From DASUZB01 sp036377075 (lineage in GTDB: Bacteria > Actinomycetota > CALGFH01), in NCBI GenBank assembly GCA_036377075.1, contig DASUZB010000266.1:1-19124 (forward strand): a stretch of 19,124 bases of DNA. The letters run 5' to 3'. Both the position numbers and the translations under genes were made by a program. This document shows positions 13,300 through 19,124 of the stretch, in pieces. A model generated the notes under the pieces. That model did no database searches. It was not told the origin of the DNA and was given only the letters and a program-made list of their open reading frames with translations. Numbering within the stretch: position 1 is the stretch's first letter; each line of letters opens with the position of its first letter.

Positions 13300-14139
13300 G
13301 TGGTCGGAAACTACCTGATCGGGCTCAGGGAGGGCCTGGAGGCGGTGCTCGTGGTGAGCATCCTGGTGGCCTACCTGGTGAGGATAGGCCGCCGCGACCG
13401 GCTGGTGCCAGTCTGGCTGGGCGTGGCCGGCGCCGTCGCGCTCAGCGTGCTCTTCGGGGCCGTGCTGACCTACACCTCCACGTCGCTGCTGCAGAGCTTC
13501 GAGGCGCGCGAGGCGTTCGGCGGGACCCTGTCGATCGTCGCCGTCGGCTTCGTCACCTGGATGATCTTCTGGATGCGGCGGGCGGCCCGGACGATCAAGG
13601 CCGAGCTGACCGGCCGGCTCGAGTCCGCCATCGCGGTCGGGACGGCCGCCGTGGCCGGCATGGCGGTCCTGGCGGTCGGGCGCGAGGGCCTGGAGACCGC
13701 GCTGTTCTTCTGGTCCGCGGTCCAGGCGGCCGGGTCGACCGCCGCGCCGGTGACCGGGTTCTCCCTCGGGGTCGCCAGCGCGGTCCTGCTCGGCTGGCTG
13801 CTCTACAACCGCACCGTCAAGCTGAACCTGGCCCGCTTCTTCACCTGGACCGGCGCCGGCCTGGCGGTGGTCGCCGCCGGGGTCCTCGCCTACGGCGTCC
13901 ACGACCTGCAGGAGGCGCGCTGGCTGCCGGGGCTGGCCACGCTGGCGTTCGACGTCAGCGCGCAGGTCCCGCCCGGTTCGTGGTACGGCACCCTGCTCAA
14001 GGGCGTGCTCAACTTCAGCCCGGAGACGACCGTGCTGCAGGCGCTGGTCTACGTGGCCTACCTGGTGCCGGTCCTGTTCCTGTTCCTGCGCCCGGCCCCC
14101 GTGCGGCGCCCGGCGCCGGCCACCGTCTCCTCCTCCTGA
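13300..14139 (+). CDS. efeU: Iron permease EfeU, FTR1 family
   Basis: A 279-aa membrane permease that imports iron; in the EfeUOB system it works with EfeO and EfeB. Two REGLE motifs mark the FTR1 family: LREGLEAV (R10-E14) in the first helix and GREGLETAL (R128-E132) in the fourth. About seven hydrophobic helices are seen. Length is normal. The GTG at 13300 has GGAGG at 13291-13295. It lies under a promoter with an iron box, so expression should rise when iron is low. It is followed by efeO after 28 bp with AAAGGA as ribosome site. Family and role are well established; direct proof of the substrate is not in the sequence. Confidence 0.95.
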   Translation: MVGNYLIGLREGLEAVLVVSILVAYLVRIGRRDRLVPVWLGVAGAVALSVLFGAVLTYTSTSLLQSFEAREAFGGTLSIVAVGFVTWMIFWMRRAARTIKAELTGRLESAIAVGTAAVAGMAVLAVGREGLETALFFWSAVQAAGSTAAPVTGFSLGVASAVLLGWLLYNRTVKLNLARFFTWTGAGLAVVAAGVLAYGVHDLQEARWLPGLATLAFDVSAQVPPGSWYGTLLKGVLNFSPETTVLQALVYVAYLVPVLFLFLRPAPVRRPAPATVSSS

Positions 14140-14167
14140 TCGCCGCGCGAAAGGACCTCACGCCGCC

Positions 14168-15307
14168 ATGCCCACCGCCGCTGCCCGCGGGGCGCTCGCG
14201 CCCGCGCTCGTCGCCCTGCTCACGGCCGCCATGGCCGGCTGCGGCTCCGGCGGGTCGCCGTCCGCCCAGGGCGGTGACGGCAAGATCGCGGTGAGCGCGG
14301 GCGAGCGGCGCTGCGACGTGGCCCGCTCGTCGCTGCCCGCCGGCACCCACACCTTCGCGGTCACCAACACCGGCTCGCAGGTCACCGAGTTCTACGTGTA
14401 CGCGCCGGGCGACCGCGTCGTGGGCGAGGTCGAGAACATCGGTCCAAGCCTCACCAGGGAGCTCACCGTGGAGCTGCCCGCCGGACAGTACGAGACGGCC
14501 TGCAAGCCCGGCCAGGCCGGCAAGGGCATCCGCGGCAAGCTGACGGTGACCGGCGCGGCGCGGTCGCTGTCGGACGACGCCAAGCTGGCCGAGGCGGTCA
14601 GCTCCTACCAGCGGTACGTGCGCAGCCAGACGGACGCGCTGATCGACCGCACCACCGAGTTCGTCGACGCGGTCAAGGCCGGCGACGTCGCGAAGGCCAA
14701 GTCGCTGTTCGCGCCGGCGCGCCACTACTGGGAGCGGATCGAGCCGGTCGCCGAGGTCTTCGGCGACCTCGACCCGCGCATCGACGGCCGCGAGAACGAC
14801 GTCGAGCCGGGCAAGGAGTTCACCGGCTTCCACCGCATCGAGAAGGACCTGTGGGTGGCCGGCGACGTCAGCGGCGACGCCGCCGTCGCCGACCAGCTCC
14901 TCGCCGACGTGAAGGAGGTCGTCGCGCGCGCCGACCGGACCAGCCTGTCGCCGGTGCAGCTCGCCAACGGCTCCAAGGAGCTGCTCGACGAGGTCGCCAC
15001 CGGCAAGGTCACCGGCGAGGAGGACCGCTACTCCCACACCGACCTGTGGGACTTCCAGGCCAACGTGGAGGGCTCCGAGGCGGCCATCGCCGCGCTGCGG
15101 CCGATCCTCGACGAGCGCGACCCGGAGCTGGCCCGGACGCTCGACCGCCGCTTCGACGAGGTCGGGCACGAGCTCGCCAAGCACAGCAGCGGCGACGGCT
15201 TCGTTCCCTACACCGCGCTGTCCAAGGCCGAGGTCAAGGCGCTGTCCGACAGGGTCAACGCACTCAGCGAGCCGCTCAGCAAGGTCGCGGCCGTGGTCGC
15301 CAGGTAG
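14168..15307 (+). CDS. efeO: Iron uptake lipoprotein EfeO (cupredoxin plus M75 domain)
   Basis: A 379-aa extracytoplasmic component of EfeUOB. The N-terminus is a lipoprotein signal with lipobox MAGC (C25), so the protein should be anchored to the outer face of the membrane. Residues 38-128 form a cupredoxin-like domain (TFAVTNTGSQVTEFYV, GQYETACKPG), with C49 and C112. Residues 135-379 form the M75 (imelysin-like) helical domain with the HxxE metal motif HRIE (222-225), and SHTDLWDFQANVEG further on. This two-domain form is the full-length EfeO. It ends 5 bp before efeB, so the three genes form one operon. Confidence 0.95.
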   Translation: MPTAAARGALAPALVALLTAAMAGCGSGGSPSAQGGDGKIAVSAGERRCDVARSSLPAGTHTFAVTNTGSQVTEFYVYAPGDRVVGEVENIGPSLTRELTVELPAGQYETACKPGQAGKGIRGKLTVTGAARSLSDDAKLAEAVSSYQRYVRSQTDALIDRTTEFVDAVKAGDVAKAKSLFAPARHYWERIEPVAEVFGDLDPRIDGRENDVEPGKEFTGFHRIEKDLWVAGDVSGDAAVADQLLADVKEVVARADRTSLSPVQLANGSKELLDEVATGKVTGEEDRYSHTDLWDFQANVEGSEAAIAALRPILDERDPELARTLDRRFDEVGHELAKHSSGDGFVPYTALSKAEVKALSDRVNALSEPLSKVAAVVAR

Positions 15308-15312
15308 CGTCC

Positions 15313-16594
15313 ATGAGTGGCGACCACGGCGACGCCGGGCCGCGGCTCTCGCGGCGGGGGCTGCTCGGCCTCGCCGGCGCCGGTGCCGCGGCGGTGGGCG
15401 CCACCGGCATCGGCGTGGCGGCGACCCGCAACGACCCTGGGCCCATCGTGCCCACCGACGCGGCGGTGCCGTTCCACGGCGCCCACCAGGCGGGGATCGT
15501 CACGCCGGTGCAGGACCGGCTCCACTTCGTCGCCTTCGACCTCACCAGCGACCGCCGCGACGAGCTGGTCGAGTTGCTGCGGGCCTGGACCGACGCCGCC
15601 AGGAGGATGACCGGCGGCCGCGACGCCGGCCCGCTCGGCGCCGTCGCCGGACCGGCCGAGGCGCCGCCCGACGACACCGGCGAGGCGCTCGGGCTGCCGC
15701 CGTCCCGCCTCACCCTGACGGTCGGCTTCGGCCCTAGCTTGTTCCGCGACCGGCACGGGCACGACCGCTTCGGCCTGGCCGGGCGCCGCCCGGCCGCCCT
15801 GGTCGACCTGCCGCACTTTCCCGGCGACGAGCTCGACCCGGAGCGCTGCGGCGGGGACCTCGCCATCCAGGCCTGCGCCGACGACCCCCAGGTCGCCGTC
15901 CACGCCGTCCGCAACCTGGCGCGCGCCGCCTTCGGGGTGGCGTCGGTGCGCTGGTCCCAGCTCGGCTTCGGCCGCACCTCGTCCACCAGCCGGGCGCAGG
16001 CCACCCCGCGCAACCTGATGGGCTTCAAGGACGGCACCAACAACCTCAAGGCCGAGGACGGCGAGCTGCTCGACCAGTCCGTGTGGGTGCAGCCGGACGA
16101 CGATCCCGCGTGGCTGCGCGGCGGGAGCTACCTGGTCGCCCCGCCGTATCCGCATGACGATCGAGACCTGGGACCGCACCAGCCTCGCCGAGCAGCAGGC
16201 GGTCATCGGCCGCTTCAAGGGCTCCGGCGCCCCGCTCACCGGCCGCGACGAGTTCGACGCTCCCGACTTCGCCGGCAGGGGCGCAAGGGCCGAGCCGGTC
16301 ATCCCCGCCGACGCCCACGTCCGCCTGGCCCACCCGGGCGGCAACCAGGGTGCCCGCCTGCTGCGTCGTGGCTACAACTTCGTCGACGGCACCGACGGCC
16401 TCGGCCGCCTGGAGGCCGGCCTGTTCTTCCTGGCCTACCAGCGCGACCCGCGCAAGCAGTTCATCCCCGTCCAGGCCAACCTGGCGCGCCACGACGCCCT
16501 CAACGAGTACGTCCGCCACGTCGGCAGCGCCACCTTCGCCTGTCCCCCCGGCGTCACCCCCGACGGCTGGTGGGGTCAGCCCCTGTTCGCCTAG
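15313..16594 (+). pseudogene. efeB: EfeB deferrochelatase/DyP-type peroxidase, split by a one-base frameshift
   Basis: A Tat-exported haem peroxidase that in EfeUOB is thought to handle ferrous iron or haem outside the membrane. A twin-arginine signal is present (LSRRGLLGLAGAGAAAVGA, RR at 14-15). Residues up to GGSYLVA read well, including the DyP motif GFKDGTNN (237-244). After that, the frame turns into Arg/Pro-rich nonsense. The proper sequence resumes one frame over at RMTIETWDRTSLAEQ and continues through HVRLAHPGGNQGARLLRRGY, with the expected haem-ligand histidine region, to GSATFACPPG and a TAG at 16592-16594. The shift maps to the CCCC run at 16139-16142, where three Cs would restore ARRIRMTIETW and a protein of 426 aa. 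It may be a true mutation or a sequencing error. Confidence 0.88.
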
Positions 16595-17980
16595 GAGAGG
16601 ATCGCCGGCGGCCCCGCCTCGGGTATCCTCCAGCGGAGCGAACGCGGCAGCTCGCGAGCGTGGCGGAACCGGTAGACGCGCCGGGTTTAGGACCCGGTGT
16701 CCCTTGGACGTGGGAGTTCGAGTCTCCCCGCTCGCACCACCGTTGACCAGTGGTTCCCGCTTCACCTCCTCTCCGTCTTCCGGGGCCGTGCGGCCGGTTG
16801 TCAATGGCTTGTCAATGGGATGGGCCGGCGCCTGGTCGTCGTCGCCGAGGATCAGGCGGGCCACGGTGCCGGCGGCGAGCTCGTCCAGGCCGGGCAGGAC
16901 GTGGCTGTAGGTGTCCATCGTGATGGCGATGTTCGCGTGCCCCAGCCGCTCGCTGACGACCTTGGCGGGGATGCCGGCGGCCAGCGCGGCGGTGGCGTAG
17001 CTGTGGCGCACGTCGTGCAGCCGGATCCTCGGCAGCCCGGCCGCTCGGGTGTGCTGCTCGAACCACTTCGAGAACCGCTGCGGGTGGATCGCCCGGCCGT
17101 CCGGCCAGGTGAACACCAGGCCGGAGTCCTGCCAGCGCGGCCCGACGGCCAGCCGCTGCTCGGCCTGGCGGGCTCGGTGCTCGCGCAGGGCCGCGACCGT
17201 GGCCGGGTCGAGCGCCAGGGAGCGCCGGCCCTTGGCCGTCTTGGGCTCGGAGACGTGGACCTCGTAGTTGACGACGACGCGGGGCCGACGGGGCGAGGCG
17301 CGGCCGGCGTCCAGGTCGACGTCGGTCCAGCGCAGCCCGGCAACCTCGCCGCGCCGCATGCCGGTGGTGGCGAACAGCATCCAGGCCGCGTACAGCGGAT
17401 CGGCGCGGACGTGGGCGAGGAAGGCGCGGAGCTGCTCGGGGCTCCACACGCGCATCTCCGAAGCCATGCCCTTGGGCAGGTCGGCCGCGTCGGCGACGTT
17501 GCGCGCCACGTAGCCCCAGCGCACCGCGTCCCGCAGGGCAGCGTGCAGCACGCCGTGGACGTTGCGGACGGTCTTGGGGGCCAGCCCGCCGCGCCCGTCC
17601 TGCCGTCCGCCGTCGAGCAGCGCCCGGTAGAACGCGGTGAGGTGGGCCGGGGTGAGCCCTTGGAGGACCACGCCGCCGAGCCCCGGAGCGATATGCCGCT
17701 CGACGGCCATGCGGTAGCTGGCCCAGGTCGAGGGCCGGACCCGAGGCGGCCGTACCGCAGGCAGCCACTCATCGACAAGGAACGCCCGGAGCACGCGGGG
17801 GGACGGCTGGACGAAGGTGCCCTCACGCAGGCGGGCCAGGGCCTCGCTGAGGCCGTCCTGGCACTCCCGCTTGGTGCGGTAGCCGCCCTTGGTCCGCTGG
17901 CGCGGCTTGCCCGACAGCGGATCTGGCTCCCACAGGTACCAGGTCCAGGTCGCGCCGCGCTTGCGGACGCTGCCCCTCAT
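16046..17980 (-). CDS. int: Tyrosine recombinase (integrase), frame open through the tRNA
   Basis: A site-specific recombinase that inserts and excises the element at tRNA-Leu. The N-terminal arm-binding domain (MRGSVRKRGATWTWYLWEPD, residues 1-60) is followed by a SAM-like core-binding domain (65-165) and the catalytic domain with R209 (TTGMRRGEVAGLRW), K247 (EPKTAKGRR), H322-R325-H326 (HDVRHSYATAALAAG), H348 (LGHANI) and nucleophile Y358 (MDTYSHVLPG). The conserved part ends near residue 380. No stop follows before the tRNA. From about residue 415 the frame is antisense tRNA-Leu (ASGETRTPTSKGHRVLNP) and then antisense efeB, to a stop at 16046, giving 644 aa. In the circular form, a different stop must be used. 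The ATG at 17980 has GAGGAGG upstream and overlaps the excisionase stop as ATGA. Confidence 0.92.
   Translation of the reverse strand: MRGSVRKRGATWTWYLWEPDPLSGKPRQRTKGGYRTKRECQDGLSEALARLREGTFVQPSPRVLRAFLVDEWLPAVRPPRVRPSTWASYRMAVERHIAPGLGGVVLQGLTPAHLTAFYRALLDGGRQDGRGGLAPKTVRNVHGVLHAALRDAVRWGYVARNVADAADLPKGMASEMRVWSPEQLRAFLAHVRADPLYAAWMLFATTGMRRGEVAGLRWTDVDLDAGRASPRRPRVVVNYEVHVSEPKTAKGRRSLALDPATVAALREHRARQAEQRLAVGPRWQDSGLVFTWPDGRAIHPQRFSKWFEQHTRAAGLPRIRLHDVRHSYATAALAAGIPAKVVSERLGHANIAITMDTYSHVLPGLDELAAGTVARLILGDDDQAPAHPIDKPLTTGRTAPEDGEEVKREPLVNGGASGETRTPTSKGHRVLNPARLPVPPRSRAAAFAPLEDTRGGAAGDPLLGEQGLTPPAVGGDAGGTGEGGAADVADVLVEGVVARQVGLDGDELLARVALVGQEEQAGLQAAEAVGAVDEVVATTQQAGTLVAARVGQADVGVGGDDRLGPCAPAGEVGSVELVAAGERGAGALEAADDRLLLGEAGAVPGLDRHADTAGRPGSSRRAATRDRRPAAPTRTGRAARRPRP
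16624..16629 (+). promoter_or_regulatory. Probable -10 element for tRNA-Leu
   Basis: GGGTATCCT, 24 bp before tRNA-Leu, repeats the octamer GGTATCCT found before tRNA-His. It has the TAnnnT form. It follows the efeB stop by 29 bp. Confidence 0.4.
16654..16739 (+). tRNA. tRNA-Leu (anticodon TAG), attachment site of the element
   Basis: The acceptor stem GCGAGCG pairs with CGCTCGC. The anticodon arm CCGGG-TTTAGGA-CCCGG gives TAG. A long variable arm (TGTCCCTTGGACG region), typical of leucine tRNAs, is followed by GGGAG-TTCGAGT-CTCCC. CCA is encoded at 16737-16739. The tRNA is complete, so the integrated element restores its 3' end. The integrase gene points at its 3' end. Confidence 0.96.
16700..16739. 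other. Left attachment site (attL) in the 3' part of tRNA-Leu
   Basis: Tyrosine integrases of this class recombine within the 3' half of a tRNA. The integrase gene begins its element-specific part immediately beyond 16739. The limits of the identity block cannot be set because the matching attR copy is not in the window. Confidence 0.6.
16798..16818. repeat. Tandem TTGTCAATGG sites near attL
   Basis: TTGTCAATGG occurs at 16798-16807 and 16809-16818, an 11-bp period, about one helical turn. A related TTGACCAGTGG lies at 16743-16753. Paired direct repeats beside an attachment site are usual arm-type binding sites for integrase or excisionase. They also lie inside the integrase reading frame (residues 387-395). 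Confidence 0.45.
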
Positions 17981-18183
17981 CGTGCCTCCTCGGTGGTGAG
18001 GCCGAGCATGGCGAGCAGGCGGGCCGTGGGCACGTAGACGCGCCGGCCGAAGCGGAGCGTCGGCAGATGGCCAGCCGCCGCAGCGCGGTAGCCGGCGCTG
18101 CGGCTGATGCCCAGCAAGGTGCACGCCTGCTCTACCCCGATCAAGGCCGGGAGCCGCGAGAACTCCGATGCGGTGACGGCCAT
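17977..18183 (-). CDS. xis: Excisionase-like helix-turn-helix protein
   Basis: A 68-aa DNA-binding protein of the AlpA/HTH_17 (MerR-like) type. The helix-turn-helix is IGVEQACTLLGISRSAGYRA (15-34), followed by the wing HLPTLRFGRRVYVPTARLLA (39-58). This form directs integrase toward excision in actinobacterial elements. ATG at 18183 with GGAGAAG upstream is preferred; the frame extends to 18327 but that part is not protein-like. Its TGA overlaps the integrase ATG, so the two are translated together. Confidence 0.85.
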   Translation of the reverse strand: MAVTASEFSRLPALIGVEQACTLLGISRSAGYRAAAAGHLPTLRFGRRVYVPTARLLAMLGLTTEEAR

Positions 18184-18197
18184 GGTTGCTTCTCCAT

Positions 18198-18252
18198 GCA
18201 GCAGCTCCTGGCTGCTGCTCCGGGCCGTGCCCGGCTCGCACGAACGAGTATA
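18198..18252 (-). promoter_or_regulatory. xis-int promoter and leader hairpins
   Basis: TATACT (minus strand, 18252-18247) is a good -10, and a weak CTGTTA lies 18 bp further back. Downstream in the leader are CCGGGC-cgt-GCCCGG (18220-18234) and GCAGCAG (18198-18204) with CTGCTGC (18212-18218). The AT-rich 18247-18290 stretch between the divergent xis and repressor genes likely also holds repressor operators. Confidence 0.45.
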
Positions 18253-18365
18253 AGTGACTGACTGTCTCTTAACAGCTTTGAAGTTGTTGCCCGGAGGGAA
18301 TCGACCGGTGATCGGCTGATCAGGCATCCTGTTCAGGACGCTCCGACCTGCGAGAGGACGCGGAC

Positions 18366-18758
18366 GTGGCGACGGCCGACCAGCGGGAGAACTTCGCGCG
18401 GGCGCTCGGGCGCGCCCGTGCCGAGTGCGGCCTGTCCCAGCGGGAGCTCGCTGCGGCGCTGGGCGTCTCCCAGGCGTCGGTCTCGCAGTGGCTCACCGGC
18501 CAGTCCGCACCGAAGCCTGAACGAATCGCCGGGCTGGAGCGAGTGCTCCGGCTTGCACCGAACGCCCTCGCACGCCATCTCGGTCCTGCTCCGAGTGACC
18601 AGCAGGACCAGAAGTCCGTCATGACGGTGGCGGAGGCGGCCGAGGCCGATCCGCGACTTGGCGAGCGCGAGCAGCGAATCCTCAATGCCGTCTATCGCGA
18701 GCTCGTGCACCAGCGTGCCGCTGAGCAGCGCGACGGGGAGCAAGCGACGACCGGCTGA
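18366..18758 (+). CDS. XRE (Cro/CI-type) transcriptional regulator
   Basis: A 130-aa regulator. The HTH_3 domain occupies about residues 8-64: FARALGRARAECGLSQRELA, then ALGVSQASVSQWLTGQSAPK with the recognition helix VSQASVSQW, then PERIAGLERVL. The C-terminal half is acidic and helical and may serve dimerisation. It is divergent from xis-int, as expected of a maintenance repressor that acts in the shared 183-bp spacer. The GTG at 18366 has AGAGGAC just upstream. Target genes and inducer are not known. Confidence 0.85.
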   Translation: MATADQRENFARALGRARAECGLSQRELAAALGVSQASVSQWLTGQSAPKPERIAGLERVLRLAPNALARHLGPAPSDQQDQKSVMTVAEAAEADPRLGEREQRILNAVYRELVHQRAAEQRDGEQATTG

Positions 18759-18784
18759 GCAACGCCCGACTGCGGCAATGCCCA

Positions 18785-18897
18785 TCGCCAACCTCCCTTC
18801 TCGTGCCTTGGTGAACTGCGCCTACATGATCGCGCCGTATAGTCGCTATATGACAGCGCGTCCTATTCGAGGTTGGCGAGATCCCACGTAGTTCACC
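18785..18897. repeat. Two interleaved inverted repeats around a palindromic -10
   Basis: Repeat A, TCGCCAACCTC (18785-18795), is the exact reverse complement of GAGGTTGGCGA (18869-18879). Repeat B, GGTGAACTGCG (18810-18820), pairs with CGTAGTTCACC (18887-18897) with one G-T. The order A-B-A'-B' is that of a pseudoknot. Between them lies TATAG-TCG-CTATA (18838-18850), a palindrome that contains a TATAGT -10-like hexamer. Confidence 0.6.
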
Positions 18898-18900
18898 CAC

Positions 18901-18920
18901 ATCCGCCTCCGCTGGCGGAT
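18901..18920 (+). other. Hairpin before a ribosome site
   Basis: ATCCGCC (18901-18907) pairs perfectly with GGCGGAT (18914-18920) around a 6-nt loop, ending one base before TAGGAG, the ribosome site of the 26-aa ORF. It may hold that site open or block it. Confidence 0.4.
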
Positions 18921-18933
18921 TAGGAGTCGCGGC

Positions 18934-19014
18934 ATGACCCTCGGACCGCCGGAGATGGATCCCGTGCAGGGGCGTGCGAGGCGCCTAGGAGGCTGGTGTG
19001 AAACGGGCCATTGA
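18934..19014 (+). CDS. 26-aa ORF, possible leader peptide
   Basis: The frame reads MTLGPPEMDPVQGRARRLGG followed by WCETGH and stop. AGGAG at 18922-18926 is well placed before the ATG. Its end overlaps the start of the next ORF by 17 bp, so it could couple translation of the downstream gene. No family is recognised, and a frame this short may be chance. Confidence 0.35.
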   Translation: MTLGPPEMDPVQGRARRLGGWCETGH

Positions 19015-19124
19015 GCAGGCTGGGGAGCGGTCGAGCGTGCCACCTGCCGCAATGGCCAGGAGTGGTGGTGTCGGCGGGCCGGCTGGGCGCGGGTCGCCAG
19101 CGGCACGGCGGCTGCCGCTGGTGG
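18998..19124 (+). CDS. N-terminus of an unidentified element gene (cut by the window end)
   Basis: A GTG at 18998 with a strong AGGAGG (18987-18992) five bases before it opens a frame with no stop to the window end. It begins VKRAIEQAGERSSVPPAAMA and continues with a Gly/Ala/Arg-rich low-complexity stretch. In such elements the gene after the repressor is often a transfer or replication protein, but 42 residues do not allow an assignment. Confidence 0.45.
   Translation, partial: MKRAIEQAGERSSVPPAAMARSGGVGGPAGRGSPAARRLPLV

Larger units (their letters stand above)
16740..19124. mobile_element. Left end of an integrative element at tRNA-Leu (continues past the window)
   Basis: Gene order from the tRNA: integrase and excisionase (minus strand), then XRE repressor, structured non-coding DNA, a tiny ORF and a further gene (plus strand). 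This is the standard integration and control module of actinobacterial integrative elements of the pSAM2/AICE or prophage kind. No replication, transfer or phage structural gene is visible, so the class stays open. Confidence 0.8.

Noticed and set aside
14851..16746. Plus-strand frame of 631 codons spanning efeO, efeB and tRNA-Leu
   Set aside because: Only the middle part from 15313 is EfeB. The first third is an efeO shadow, and the part after 16142 is out of frame because of the frameshift.
18846..19106. Minus-strand 86-codon frame at the right end
   Set aside because: It is Arg/Pro/His-rich and antisense to a hairpin and two ribosome sites, with no family signal.
16740..19124. Second copy of the tRNA-Leu 3' end (attR)
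   Set aside because: I looked for the TTCGAGTCTCCCCGCTCGC block in the rest of the window and did not find it. The other end must lie beyond 19124.
1..19124. CRISPR array, insertion-sequence transposase or restriction-type defence genes
   Set aside because: No regularly spaced repeats, no transposase motifs and no defence-type domains were seen.

Overview
The window is uniformly very GC-rich, uses GTG starts often, and has TAnnnT-type -10 elements. It carries a mycobacterial-type succinate dehydrogenase (Sdh1-like), a DtxR/IdeR-like iron box, WXG-type proteins and an actinobacterial tyrosine-integrase element. All of this points to a chromosome of an Actinomycetota species. Nothing seen fixes the genus. 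No database search was possible, so family names rest on motifs and recall.

Layout. 1-1.5 kb: a short-chain dehydrogenase and a stand-alone adenylate kinase on the minus strand. 1.56-1.77 kb: tRNA-His(GTG) and tRNA-Lys(CTT). 1.98-3.57 kb: a promoter bracketed by two palindromes, an unidentified multi-pass membrane protein, a leftover P-loop ATPase fragment and a DUF1003 membrane protein. 3.58-7.57 kb: a probable operon of a UspA-like protein followed by sdhC-sdhA-sdhB with gaps of 1-19 bp. 7.58-12.99 kb: a minus-strand run holding a WXG-type secreted-protein pair (106 and 341 aa), a GCS2-family glutamate-cysteine-ligase-like enzyme, a 29-aa membrane micropeptide, a 129-aa membrane-anchored protein, a vanadium-haloperoxidase-like protein with a broken active site, and a 59-aa signal-peptide ORF that looks like the haloperoxidase's severed N-terminus. 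12.99-13.30 kb: a 314-bp divergent control region with a Shine-Dalgarno-masking hairpin, a perfect 20-bp inverted repeat, a promoter and an iron box. 13.30-16.59 kb: efeU-efeO-efeB, an iron uptake operon in which efeB has a one-base frameshift. 16.65-16.74 kb: tRNA-Leu(TAG). From 16.74 kb to the end: the left end of an element integrated at that tRNA, with integrase, excisionase, an XRE repressor, a structured non-coding segment, a tiny ORF and the start of a further gene cut by the window edge.

How the parts work together. SdhCAB would oxidise succinate and pass electrons to quinone through a membrane subunit rich in Cys/His. EfeUOB would import iron under DtxR/IdeR control, but EfeB is broken as the sequence is given. 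The integrase, excisionase and repressor form the usual control module of an actinobacterial integrative element; its other end lies outside the window.

Most unusual points: the integrase frame stays open through the tRNA and on into antisense efeB; two interleaved inverted repeats lie downstream of the repressor; the haloperoxidase-like protein has lost both catalytic histidines and is split from its signal peptide; and a micropeptide lies between a membrane protein and a GCS2 ligase.
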